Source: VXNE01 sp965206615 (GTDB taxonomy: Bacteria; Pseudomonadota; Gammaproteobacteria; Pseudomonadales; Azotimanducaceae). From it: a stretch of DNA of 64,000 bases. The translations under genes were made by a program, and so were the position numbers. Below, piece after piece: positions 25,255 through 33,333 of the stretch (position 1 is its first letter; every line of letters starts with the position of its first letter). The notes under the pieces are model-generated. The model made no database searches. It saw only the letters and a list, made by a program, of their open reading frames with translations, and was not told the DNA's origin. Location: assembly GCA_965206615.1 (NCBI GenBank), contig CBDBKI010000003.1, forward strand, positions 1 through 64,000, read 5' to 3'.

Positions 25255-25773
25255 CCCATGCGGAATCTGCCGGCAGGGATCTCGACCATCTCGGGAACCG
25301 ACCCCGCGATGACCGCCGCCCTTGCCCTGGCCTCACGTTCGGCGCGTTTCGGCAGCGGCCCTTGCCCGTGCCTCCGCCCGTTGGGCCTCCCCCAGATCGA
25401 CCTCTGCCGCATCCAGGATCTGCAGTGCCGCCGGGTAGTGCTCGCCTTCCCGTCCGGCCTCCCGGAGGTAGCGGGTCGATGCCTCGACGGCGCGCTCATG
25501 CGGCCCTGCGCTCTGGAACACCCCCGCCTGCCGGAACCAGAACTCGGTCGGTATCTTCAGACCATGCTCCTTGTGGACATCCAGAACGCGCTCCAGCGTG
25601 AACACTGCGCACCAGTGCTCGCCGTCCTCGATCTCCCGCTCTGCCTGGACCAGCAGCCGGTCCACCTGGATCTCCGGAGGGAGTTCCTCGCCGCTAGACT
25701 GGGGCGCGAGCAGCGTTGCCAGCGCGATGGCGCTGCACGCAAATGCTCGACCGCTGATCAAGTGGCGACGCAC
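25230..25773 (-). pseudogene. Formylglycine-generating-enzyme-like gene, truncated and frameshifted
   Basis: The GTG at 25773 opens a 146-residue frame with a signal peptide (ACSAIALATLLAPQSSGEE), then a helical region containing HWCAVFTLERVLDVHKEHG and repeat-like helices. In related bacterial proteins this leads into an FGE-sulfatase (SUMF1-like) domain. That domain does begin here, but in a different frame and only as VPEMVEIPAGRFRMG, after which the sequence runs into the DUF2971 gene and stops at 25230. Most of the catalytic domain is therefore missing. The family call rests on the short PAGRFRMG motif and the layout. Confidence 0.6.
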
Positions 25774-26110
25774 GGCTCCTCCCGTTCAGACACTGCGCAG
25801 TATCCCAGATCGGCTCCGAGAGAGTAACGCCGAGCGCCAAACCCCTACGCTGGCCATCGCGGTGTGGTTCTACTCGCCTAGCAGCCTGATTTTGGGGCTG
25901 GGGGGCCGCAGCGCTCGGAATGGTCCGACAGACGTGGCAACCCAAACCCTGATTCCGGGACAGGGTTTTCGCACCCTCGGGGCCGTCCGCCGAGTCTCAG
26001 ATGTTCTCACCCAGGAGTGCGCACGAATGCCCGAGATCCGTCCGTTTGTCGGACACCCTTTGACCCGGTTCCTCCTGCTCCCTTCGATTCCATCCGCCGA
26101 CCGAAGGAAA

Positions 26111-26156
26111 AATTGCTCAGAGGCAATTGACAGCCTCATCAGCAATCCCCTATAGT
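26111..26156 (+). promoter_or_regulatory. Promoter with an overlapping inverted repeat, driving the ubiquitin-like cluster
   Basis: A near-consensus sigma-70 promoter lies 42 bases upstream of the first gene: -35 TTGACA at 26127-26132 and -10 TATAGT at 26151-26156, spacing 18. An inverted repeat AATTGC (26111-26116) / GCAATT (26123-26128) overlaps the -35. This is a natural place for a repressor, and an HTH regulator is encoded at the end of the cluster. AGGAGC at 26185 serves as ribosome-binding site. The rest of the gap 25774-26110 shows nothing recognisable. Confidence 0.65.
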
Positions 26157-26197
26157 CCGATTCCACACCAGCAACTCGTTTCTCAGGAGCAACTTCC

Positions 26198-26467
26198 ATG
26201 ACCGACCCGCAGACCCTTTCCGTGCCCGACGTGGACAAGATCGTCACGATCGAAGTCAACGGCCACAAGGTCGAGATGCCCTCCGGCCCGGCCACCGGAC
26301 TCGAGATCAAGGAGGCCGCCATCAAGCACGGTGTCAACATCCAGCTCGGCTTCGTCCTCCAGGTGCAGCTACCCAATGGCTCGGCCAAGATCGTCGGCGA
26401 CGACGACAAGGTCGCCCTGTCCGAGCATCTCATGTTCACCGCCATCGCCGCGGACGACAACAGCTGA
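26198..26467 (+). CDS. Ubiquitin-like (multiubiquitin-family) protein
   Basis: An 89-residue beta-grasp protein that resembles a single repeat of the multiubiquitin family: VTIEVNGHKVEMPSGPATG near residue 16, then GLEIKEAAIKHGVNIQLGF and VGDDDKVALSEHLMFTAIA. It would be the modifier of the cluster. Unlike ubiquitin it ends in ADDNS with no terminal glycine, so conventional C-terminal adenylation is not obvious without processing. It is followed nine bases later by an E2-like gene and then a JAB-E1 fusion, the gene set described computationally for prokaryotic ubiquitin-like systems. It is small but backed by promoter, ribosome-binding site and context. Confidence 0.82.
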   Translation: MTDPQTLSVPDVDKIVTIEVNGHKVEMPSGPATGLEIKEAAIKHGVNIQLGFVLQVQLPNGSAKIVGDDDKVALSEHLMFTAIAADDNS

Positions 26468-26476
26468 GACGCGCCC

Positions 26477-26863
26477 ATGAAGCCGCACGTCGCAAAGGCC
26501 CTCCAGGAACTCGACCGCGCCTTTCCGTCCTCCTCGGTCCACAGCCGCGAGGACGGCAAGGGCGGGGCCTACGTCATCGTCGAAGACGTTCCCATCGGCC
26601 CCAAATTCGCTCCCGCATCCACCTGGCTCGGCGGCCACATCACGGCTCTGTACCCGTACGCCGACATCTATCCCCTGTTCATCGATGCCGGCGTCCGTCG
26701 CCTCGACGGCGTCGCCTTCGAGGCGCCCGTTACACCCAATGCTGAATTCGAGCAGCGCCCCGCGTTGCAGGTCTCCCGGCGCAACAACCACACGCAGAAC
26801 TACCCGCAGACCGCCGTCTCGAAGTTGCTCAAAGTCCAACAGTTCCTGGCGGACCTGCAATGA
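26477..26863 (+). CDS. Prokaryotic E2-like protein without cysteine
   Basis: A 128-residue protein in the position of an E2 conjugating enzyme. Features that recall the prokaryotic E2 family E are VEDVPIGPKFAP, a central LYPYADIYPLFIDAG (PYxxxYPLF type), and LQVSRRNNHTQ toward the end, where family members have a WSRH-like motif. The whole protein contains no cysteine, so if it is an E2 homologue it cannot form the usual thioester; several histidines could matter instead. The assignment rests on context and loose motif similarity. Its stop overlaps the ATG of the next gene (ATGA). Confidence 0.62.
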   Translation: MKPHVAKALQELDRAFPSSSVHSREDGKGGAYVIVEDVPIGPKFAPASTWLGGHITALYPYADIYPLFIDAGVRRLDGVAFEAPVTPNAEFEQRPALQVSRRNNHTQNYPQTAVSKLLKVQQFLADLQ

Positions 26864-28224
26864 CACCAGACACCTGCGACGTCCTCGTGAGCGCCGAGCT
26901 CCACGAACGCCTGATCGCGCACCTGTTTCCCGGCGACGACGACGAGCACGGCGCCATCCTCCGCGCCGGCGTCGTGCGGTCCGGGACCAGCCTCCGCCTG
27001 CTCATCCAGCACGTCGAACCCGCCCGGTTCGGAACCGACTACGTCCGCGGCCAATACGGCTACCGCGCGCTCGCCCCCACGTTCATCCACCGGGAGATCA
27101 TGCGCTGCCGCGACGCTGGACTGGCCTATCTCGCGGTCCACAACCACCGCAGCGACCGGCACGTCGACTTCAGCAGGATCGACCTCGAATCCCACGAACG
27201 CGGCTACCCGGCCTTGCTGGACATCGGCCAGGGCGTCCCGGTCGGCGCGCTCGTCTACGGACGCCGTTCCGTCGCCGCCGACGTCTGGGTGCCTGACGGC
27301 CCCCGGCGATCCCTGGGCACCTACCGCGTTGTCGGCCGAACCGTCAGCCGCCTGTACTCCCAGCCGCGCCGGCAAACCGCCGCGGATACCGAACACGACC
27401 GGCAGATCCGCATGTTCGGCGCCTCCGGCCAGCACCTGCTCGGATCAAGCAAGGTCGCCGTCGTCGGCCTCGGGGGCGTGGGCTCCCTCGTTGCCGAGTA
27501 TCTGGCTCGGCTCGGCGTCGGTACCATCCTGATGATCGATCCCGATCCCATCGAAGGCACCAATCTCTCCCGCGTCGTCGGTGCCACCCCGGTCGACGTC
27601 GAGACGGGCCTGCTGAAGACACAGATCGCCGTCCGGCACGCCCGCGAACTCGCCCGTTCCGCCGTGCTGCTCCCTATCGCCCGCGACATCGCCTCGGAGA
27701 CCGTCGCACGCGAGCTCCGCGACTGCGACTTCATCTTCCTTGCCGCAGACTCCATGCGCGCGCGCCTGGTCGTCAACGCGCTGGCGCACCAGTACCTCGT
27801 CCCCGCGGTGCAGATGGGCGCCAAGGTGCGCCCGGGCGCAGCCGGCGGCCTCGACGACGCCATGGCCGCCGTGCGTCACATCCGACCGGGGTCGGGCTGC
27901 CTCTGGTGCAACGGCTTCATCGACCCCACCAAGCTCGCGATCGAGGCGAAGTCCGACGCCGAGCGCAAGGACCAGGCCTATGGCGTACACGAGCCTGACC
28001 CCAGCGTCATCACCATGAACGCCGTCGCCGCCGCCCACGCGGTCAACGACTTCCTGTTCGACTTCCTGGACCTGCGCGGCGAGCCCGCGAACCCCTACCG
28101 GCACATGCACTTCGTGCGGGACGCGATACAGGACGTCGTCCCGCGCAGCGACCCGTATTGCCCCGAGTGCGTACGCCGCCTCGCCATGGGCGATCGACTA
28201 GAGCTGCCGGTGCTGGACGACTAA
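26860..28224 (+). CDS. JAB-domain / E1-like (ThiF) fusion protein
   Basis: A 454-residue fusion. The N-terminal third (to about 150) is a JAB/MPN isopeptidase: Glu in DDEHGAIL near residue 29 and the JAMM signature HNHRSDRHVDFSRID near residues 88-102 (H-x-H, then S-x-x-D). From about residue 190 follows an E1/ThiF adenylation domain: VAVVGLGGVGSLVAEYLARL, IDPDPIEGTNLSR, and DVETGLLKTQ. Two Cys pairs, CLWC and CPEC near the C-terminus, are likely zinc ligands. It could both activate and release the ubiquitin-like protein encoded two genes upstream. It is co-translated with the E2-like gene. Confidence 0.88.
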   Translation: MTPDTCDVLVSAELHERLIAHLFPGDDDEHGAILRAGVVRSGTSLRLLIQHVEPARFGTDYVRGQYGYRALAPTFIHREIMRCRDAGLAYLAVHNHRSDRHVDFSRIDLESHERGYPALLDIGQGVPVGALVYGRRSVAADVWVPDGPRRSLGTYRVVGRTVSRLYSQPRRQTAADTEHDRQIRMFGASGQHLLGSSKVAVVGLGGVGSLVAEYLARLGVGTILMIDPDPIEGTNLSRVVGATPVDVETGLLKTQIAVRHARELARSAVLLPIARDIASETVARELRDCDFIFLAADSMRARLVVNALAHQYLVPAVQMGAKVRPGAAGGLDDAMAAVRHIRPGSGCLWCNGFIDPTKLAIEAKSDAERKDQAYGVHEPDPSVITMNAVAAAHAVNDFLFDFLDLRGEPANPYRHMHFVRDAIQDVVPRSDPYCPECVRRLAMGDRLELPVLDD

Positions 28225-28296
28225 GATGCGTGCCCCGACCGGCGAGCCCGTACCGCAATTGAACAGACAATCCCGCACCACGAGAGGCCAGCCAAC

Positions 28297-28656
28297 ATGA
28301 CTCAGCGCCCGCAGTTCGACTTCCAGGCCTTCTACAAGGCCCTTAGCGCCACCGTTTCCGCCCGCGAAGCGACCTGGAAAACCGTCAGCGAGCAAACCGG
28401 CGTTTCCCAGTCCACTCTCTCAAGGATGTCCACGGGCCGCCAGCCCGACGCCGCGAGCCTGACCGCGCTGGCCGCCTGGTCCGGTATCAATCCCGTCGAT
28501 TTCACCACCGCTCCCAAGCGACGACGCGAATCGATCGCCGCGGTCGGCCGCCTACTCCGCCAGGATCCCAGCCTCGACGAAGCCGGTGCGGACGCCCTCG
28601 AAGCGATAATCCGCACTGCCTACGAGAGCTTGAGGCGCCGGCCGCCCGCCGACTAG
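28297..28656 (+). CDS. Helix-turn-helix transcriptional regulator (XRE-like)
   Basis: A 119-residue protein with an N-terminal HTH: TWKTVSEQTGVSQSTLSRMS near residues 29-48, then GRQPDAASLTALAAWSGINP. The C-terminal half is helical (LLRQDPSLDEAGADALEAII). It is the last gene of the ubiquitin-like cluster, 72 bases after the JAB-E1 gene. An inverted repeat over the cluster's -35 box is a candidate target, suggesting autoregulation. Its stop overlaps the stop of the convergent 66-residue gene by four bases. Confidence 0.82.
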   Translation: MTQRPQFDFQAFYKALSATVSAREATWKTVSEQTGVSQSTLSRMSTGRQPDAASLTALAAWSGINPVDFTTAPKRRRESIAAVGRLLRQDPSLDEAGADALEAIIRTAYESLRRRPPAD

Positions 28657-28853
28657 TCGTCGTCCTTTCGGGTCGTGATGTCCGCCGTCCTCGGCGCCTC
28701 GAAACGCGACTCCGCAGCGAGTGCATCCCGCTCCATCACCCGCCTCTCGATCTTCGGCACCGCGTTCTTCATCTCCCGCAAGGCCAGGTTGACCACCTGC
28801 CGTTTGGTCGGCTTGCTTCCCGCCTTGCCGCCCCCCTTTGTTCCTTCTGCCAT
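28653..28853 (-). CDS. Small basic hypothetical protein next to the protease gene
   Basis: A 66-residue protein with a lysine- and glycine-rich start (GTKGGGKAGSKPTKRQVV) and a charged helical middle. I do not recognise a family. It follows the predicted cysteine protease gene by 21 bases and has a good ribosome-binding site (GAGGGGGG upstream of the ATG), so it is probably in the same transcript. It could be a regulator, inhibitor or substrate of the protease; nothing in the sequence decides this. Confidence 0.6.
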   Translation of the reverse strand: MAEGTKGGGKAGSKPTKRQVVNLALREMKNAVPKIERRVMERDALAAESRFEAPRTADITTRKDDD

Positions 28854-28874
28854 TCGCCCCCCCTCTGTTCGCGC

Positions 28875-30425
28875 TCACTCACCGGCTTCCCCGGTATCGT
28901 GCCTTACCACCTGGCTTAGATTCAGTTCCATCCTCGGCAGGGGCATCCTGCGCGGCCGCCGCAGCTCCACCGGCTCGCCCCTGTCCCGGCCCGACGATCG
29001 GTCGAGAAGCAGCAGCGTCGCCACCGGGTCCTGCCGGCTCGCCGTGGCGTCCACGATCGCCCGCGCCGCCACGGCCCCCCGATCCCATTGGTCTAGGGCG
29101 CAGAACTCGACGACCCACACGTACTGCGCACTGTTGAGACGCATGAACAATCCCGTCAGTACGCCTCCCATCTGCGACGCGTGTTCGCGCACTTCCTCAC
29201 GCAGTTCCGAGATCGTCGTCATGAAATAGCGCCGGATCCGCACGTTCGCCCGGGCCACCTGGAAACCCTCGACCAGAACCACCGCCAAGCTGTCGCTCAG
29301 TGCGCCGACCGCCGACGCCGAGAAGTGGATCTTCTCCGGCAGCGCGACGATGAACTTGTCGAAATGCTCGCCGGAGTAATCCCGCTCGTCCGACGTCAGC
29401 GTAGACGTCGCGCTCGCCGGCACACTGCGATACGGCAGCCGGTTGTCATCCACCATCAGCAGCGTGTTCACCTGCTCCCACGCGTGCGACGGGTCTCGCG
29501 TCGGTGCCACGCTCCGCTCGCGCCAATCGCACCCCACGAGCACGACCGCGTGCAGTCGGCTCCGCATCTCCACGAAAAGCGGAAACCCCGACTCCAGGTA
29601 CGCGAGCATCTCCTCGTAGAACGCGACGTCCTCTTCCTCCGCCTCTTCGCTGTCCCCTTCTCCTTCCTCCTCCGGCTGCTTCTTGGCCACCACGAGCGGG
29701 AAGCACCCCGCGGCCTGGAACACCCGTTCCGCCTCCCAGACGGTCAACCCGAGCGACGGCACCAGCCCACCGGGCTCGAACGGGCTCGCCAGCCTTGCCA
29801 TCTCCTGGATGAGGTATTCGCGGTATTGGGGAAACAGCTCGCTGTAGTAGCGCAGAATCGCCCAGCACGACACATGCGCGCACACCGCGATGTCGGCCGG
29901 CTGCTCCATCGAGGGGAACCCCCAGACGGGCAGAACGTACCCCAGCAAGTTCACGTTGTGTTCCGACTGTATCGCCCGGCCGCCTGCCCCCACCCGGATT
30001 CCAGGCGCCAGAACCGACCGCCCCAGCGTCGCAATCATCGTCGGCCGGAGCACGATGTAACCGTAGTAGCAGTCCCCAGGCGTTACGTCGCGGCATAGGA
30101 AATCCGTAAGTGCCTCGTCGAATCCGATCCGCCCGTCGAAGAAATGCAGTCGCACGCAGTCTCTGCGGTACGTCCGTCCCTTTTTCGCGTAGAAGCTGTA
30201 CAGTGTGCTCCGATAGTCCTTGTCCACGTACCCGTGTTCCACGAGCACGAACTTCACCGCGTCCGTGACCTCGTCCTCGAGCCGCTTGGCGATGGCCTGC
30301 GGGTCAAACACCGGGTCTAGTAGATCCTTCAGCCGGCCGTAGCCCGTGGGCTCCGCCAGGTCGATCCAGTCGTAGTCCACCAACGCTTGGTTCTTCTCCG
30401 CCTCCGACAGCCGGCCGGCCACCAA
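28875..30425 (-). CDS. Predicted papain-like cysteine protease
   Basis: A 516-residue protein of no family I can name. The centre reads VCAHVSCWAILRYY (Cys187, with the papain-like CW-A-x pattern), followed about 105 residues later by LHAVVLVG (His292) and then MVDDNRLPY (Asp326/327, Asn328). This Cys - His in HAVxLVG - Asp/Asn order is typical of papain-like and C39-like peptidases. An acidic linker (EEEGEGDSEEAEEED, about residues 252-266) separates Cys from His. The start is TTG 30425 or GTG 30422; an in-frame stop lies just upstream. No signal peptide. It is convergent to the ubiquitin-like cluster and could act on conjugates or as an effector, by inference only. Confidence 0.68.
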   Translation of the reverse strand: MVAGRLSEAEKNQALVDYDWIDLAEPTGYGRLKDLLDPVFDPQAIAKRLEDEVTDAVKFVLVEHGYVDKDYRSTLYSFYAKKGRTYRRDCVRLHFFDGRIGFDEALTDFLCRDVTPGDCYYGYIVLRPTMIATLGRSVLAPGIRVGAGGRAIQSEHNVNLLGYVLPVWGFPSMEQPADIAVCAHVSCWAILRYYSELFPQYREYLIQEMARLASPFEPGGLVPSLGLTVWEAERVFQAAGCFPLVVAKKQPEEEGEGDSEEAEEEDVAFYEEMLAYLESGFPLFVEMRSRLHAVVLVGCDWRERSVAPTRDPSHAWEQVNTLLMVDDNRLPYRSVPASATSTLTSDERDYSGEHFDKFIVALPEKIHFSASAVGALSDSLAVVLVEGFQVARANVRIRRYFMTTISELREEVREHASQMGGVLTGLFMRLNSAQYVWVVEFCALDQWDRGAVAARAIVDATASRQDPVATLLLLDRSSGRDRGEPVELRRPRRMPLPRMELNLSQVVRHDTGEAGE

Positions 30426-31218
30426 GCGGATCGCGCCCCCTGCCTACCTGGAGCACGTTCGTCGCAACGGCCCGATTACGCCGCGACGGTTCGCCATCAG
30501 CCGTGCCGACGGCCACTTGCCCCGTCGCCGTCGCGATCATGACAACTATCCCTGGTTCCTGCAAATGCAAACCAGTCTCGCTGTCACTGCCACGACCCCG
30601 CCCAGTTGACCGCGCCACACACGCCCCCTACACAAAGACATGCAGCTGCCGGCGCCGCAAAGAAGGGCAGGAATCGTCCAGCGCTTCGTTTGGTACCCGA
30701 GACCGAATCCCCCGTCCGGTCAACTCGCCCGCGCCGCCGGGCCGCGGTGCCGGCATGGATCTCGGCGATGCCAAACCCCATCTCGTGGAACACACGCTCG
30801 GCATAGCACCTCGCCTTCAGGCCGCCCGCGATAGCGCCGCGACGACCGATCAGACCCCCTGGCGCTGAGTCGCATTGGCTACGCCTGCCACGAAGCAATC
30901 GTGCGGCCAATGCAACTCCGTTATGCTCGCGTTGCTATGCGAGGTGGACGTTCGTTCGGAAGTTCGGAAGGTGTCCGGATGTGTGAACGAACAACCCAGA
31001 GTCCGATATTTCGTACATTAATTCAGTATGTTATGTGATTCCGCCAGGTTACATGGAACAGACGATGACGGGAGCGCAGCGACCGGCGGCGATTGGTCCA
31101 TGCAAGGTCGGCGTGGCTGGGCCGGAGGCGGCGCCGGCGCGTAGCGGCAGCGAAGCGCCGGACCGGCTTTGGGGCGCGTGTACAGAGCCCCGTGCCCGAT
31201 TCGAGCACGGTCTCGACG
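30426..31218. other. Intergenic region without a recognisable gene
   Basis: About 790 bases upstream of the protease gene and downstream of vapC. Several short open frames exist on both strands but none has homology I recognise. From about 30910 to 31040 the DNA is clearly more AT-rich than its surroundings and contains an inverted repeat GTTCGTTC (30950-30957) / GAACGAAC (30985-30992). This may be a promoter or operator region, or the trace of a lost gene. Confidence 0.5.
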
Positions 31219-31243
31219 CGGGCGATCACGAGGGTCGTCCCTA
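31219..31243. repeat. Dispersed palindromic repeat, copy D (short, diverged)
   Basis: GGGCGATCACGAGGGTCG followed by TCCCTAC matches, at about 21 of 25 positions, the reverse complement of the module that opens copies B and C (GTAGGGGCGACC...). The terminal CTA at 31241-31243 is the stop codon (TAG on the minus strand) of vapC, repeating the pattern seen at copies B and C, where the repeat edge coincides with a neighbouring gene's stop. Confidence 0.65.
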
Positions 31244-31669
31244 CATGGCGACGGGGTTCCGCCAGCTCAGGCCGGAGAAACGGGCGAAGTCGGTGTCGTT
31301 GGAATGCAGTTCCGCCTGATGCTCGATCGCCAAAGCCGCCAGGTGCGCGTCGGTGATCAGGTTGGGATGGACCGGGTCTGCGAGCAGCGTCGCCAGGATC
31401 TCCATATGCGTCGGGCCAGGCAGCAGGATGCGCACGTTGGGTTGCCTCAGCCATGACCTGCATTCGCCGATGGCGTCCGCTGCGGTCATCGGTTTTGCGA
31501 GCACCCGCCGATTGGACATGAGCCTGACGAAGCCCAACACGACGACCCATGCCAGCCCTATGGGTTCCGTTCCAGAGAGGCAGCGCTCCCACCATGGTCG
31601 GGCTTTCCGGTGTTGCGGCGCATCCTCGTTGTAGGCGTAGACGACGAGGTTGATGTCCGGAAGGATCAA
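31241..31669 (-). CDS. vapC: PIN-domain toxin, VapC family
   Basis: A 142-residue PIN-domain protein, predicted to be an RNA-cleaving toxin. It has the first catalytic Asp in LPDINLVVYAYNED, the helix ADAIGECRSWLRQP, and the distal acidic cluster LITDAHLAALAIEHQAEL then SNDTDFARFSGLSWRNP. This matches the VapC group whose members end in ..W.NP. It starts at TTG 31669, one base after the vapB stop. The TAG stop forms the edge of a palindromic repeat. Confidence 0.9.
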   Translation of the reverse strand: MILPDINLVVYAYNEDAPQHRKARPWWERCLSGTEPIGLAWVVVLGFVRLMSNRRVLAKPMTAADAIGECRSWLRQPNVRILLPGPTHMEILATLLADPVHPNLITDAHLAALAIEHQAELHSNDTDFARFSGLSWRNPVAM

Positions 31670-31670
31670 G

Positions 31671-31946
31671 TCACGCGCCCGCCGGCCCGTGAGGTTCCTC
31701 CAGGAACGCGTCTGTCTCGAGTTCGTCGAACAGCTGGTTGAGCTTCAGCGGATCGACGCCCGGCCTGAATCCGCGGCGCGCGGACGGTACGCGGAACGGC
31801 GGCCTATCCGGTGACGGCTTCTCGCCGGTGGTGAGTCCGGTCCGCAACGTCTCGTTCACCACGGACTTGAAGGTCCTGCCGGTGTCGTGGGCGCGTTGTC
31901 TGAGGGCCAAGGCAAGATCGTTATCGATGGTGAGCGTGGTACGCAT
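31671..31946 (-). CDS. vapB: Ribbon-helix-helix antitoxin, VapB type
   Basis: A 91-residue antitoxin with an N-terminal ribbon-helix-helix (MRTTLTIDNDLALALRQRA, then FKSVVNETLRTGL) for DNA binding, and a C-terminal tail (VDPLKLNQLFDELETDAFL) suited to wrap the toxin. It lies immediately upstream of vapC on the same strand and probably represses the operon. The pair closes the accessory island on its right side. Confidence 0.88.
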   Translation of the reverse strand: MRTTLTIDNDLALALRQRAHDTGRTFKSVVNETLRTGLTTGEKPSPDRPPFRVPSARRGFRPGVDPLKLNQLFDELETDAFLEEPHGPAGA

Positions 31947-32064
31947 GCGGGCATCTTAGTGCTCGACAACCCAGGCATCAAGATGCCTGCACTCCTGCGA
32001 CAACCGGCGAGGTTGAAATCGATCCCTCCGGTCCCTTATGCTCGCCGCGCCAAACGAGGTAGGC

Positions 32065-33333
32065 ATGCTTGAAGCCGCGCAACTCGCGGACGATCTGGTC
32101 GGGGACTACGCGGCCGTTCGCCAGCAAACGGAACTGCTGTGTCGGCCGCTCGCGGTGGACGATTACGGCGTGCAGCCGATGGACGACGCGAGCCCGCCGA
32201 AGTGGCACCTCGCGCACACGACCTGGTTTTTCGAAACCTTCCTGCTGAAGCCATTCGCCGAGCGGTACCGACCGTTCGCCGATGCCTACGAGACCCTCTT
32301 CAACTCCTACTACAACGGTGTCGGCGAGCCGTTCCCGCGACCGAAGCGCGGCACACTGTCGCGCCCGACGGTCGAGGAGGTACTGGCCTACCGTGGGCAC
32401 GTCGATGCGGCGATGCAACCGCTGCTTGCGCGCCGCGAGCCGGAAGTCCGCGCGCGCATCGAGTTGGGCCTGCACCACGAACAACAGCACCAGGAACTGA
32501 TCGTCACGGACCTGAAGTACACTCTGGGCACGAATCCGCTGCGCCCGGCGTATCGCGACGATCTCGACCGGACCCCATGCTCGCCCCGTTCCGTCGGCTT
32601 CGTCGATTTTCCGGGTGGGTTCGTCGAGACCGGCGCCTCGGGCGACGGATTCCGCTTCGACAACGAGACGCCGCGGCACCGCGTCTGGCTGCGGCCATTC
32701 GCCCTGGCGGACCGACTGGTGACGAATCGCGAGTACCTGGCGTTCATGGAAGACGGCGGGTACCGCGCGCCGGCCCTGTGGCTCTCGGACGGCTGGGATG
32801 CGGTGCGGCGCGATGGCTGGGAGGCCCCGCTGTACTGGTTTCGCGAGGCCGGCGGATGGTTTGAGTATCGACTCTCGGGCCCGGCGCCCGTGGATCCGAA
32901 TGCCCCCGTGACCCACGTCAGCTTCTACGAGGCCGACGCGTACGCCCGCTGGGCGAATGCCCGGTTGCCGCTGGAGACCGAGTGGGAATCGGTGGCGCAG
33001 CGGTATCGCGACGACCACGGCGGCGAACTCGCGGGTCACTTCTGCGACGGCGCCCGGTTGCACCCGCGCGCGGCGGGGCACGAAAGCATGGCGCAACTCT
33101 TTGGAGACGTCTGGGAGTGGACTTCGAGTCCGTATGCGCCCTACCCGGGCTATCGACCCCTGCCGGGCGCGCTCGGCGAATACAACGGCAAGTTCATGGC
33201 GAACCAGATAGTGCTGCGGGGCGGGTCCTGCGCGACGCCCCCCGGCCATGTTCGGACCACCTATCGCAACTTCTTTCACGGTCCGGACCGCTGGCAGTTC
33301 AGCGGCATCCGGCTCGCCCGCGATGCAGGCTAG
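32065..33333 (+). CDS. egtB: Ergothioneine biosynthesis protein EgtB
   Basis: EgtB is a non-haem iron sulfoxide synthase that joins hercynine to a thiol donor using oxygen. The 422-residue protein has an N-terminal DinB-like part with the iron ligands in WHLAHTTWFFE and HHEQQHQEL, and a C-terminal FGE-sulfatase-like fold with DVWEWTSSPYAPYPGY and VLRGGSCATPPGHVRTTYRN. The ATG at 32065 is preferred for the GAGGT just upstream; an ATG at 32038 is in frame. It overlaps egtD by 11 bases. egtA, egtC and egtE are not nearby, so the donor and final lyase are unknown. Confidence 0.93.
   Translation: MLEAAQLADDLVGDYAAVRQQTELLCRPLAVDDYGVQPMDDASPPKWHLAHTTWFFETFLLKPFAERYRPFADAYETLFNSYYNGVGEPFPRPKRGTLSRPTVEEVLAYRGHVDAAMQPLLARREPEVRARIELGLHHEQQHQELIVTDLKYTLGTNPLRPAYRDDLDRTPCSPRSVGFVDFPGGFVETGASGDGFRFDNETPRHRVWLRPFALADRLVTNREYLAFMEDGGYRAPALWLSDGWDAVRRDGWEAPLYWFREAGGWFEYRLSGPAPVDPNAPVTHVSFYEADAYARWANARLPLETEWESVAQRYRDDHGGELAGHFCDGARLHPRAAGHESMAQLFGDVWEWTSSPYAPYPGYRPLPGALGEYNGKFMANQIVLRGGSCATPPGHVRTTYRNFFHGPDRWQFSGIRLARDAG

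Noticed and set aside
30584..30910. A 108-residue minus-strand frame containing LKARCYAERVFHEMGFGIAEI
   Set aside because: The middle looks protein-like, but I found no family, no clear ribosome-binding site and no sign of selection by eye. Left as intergenic.
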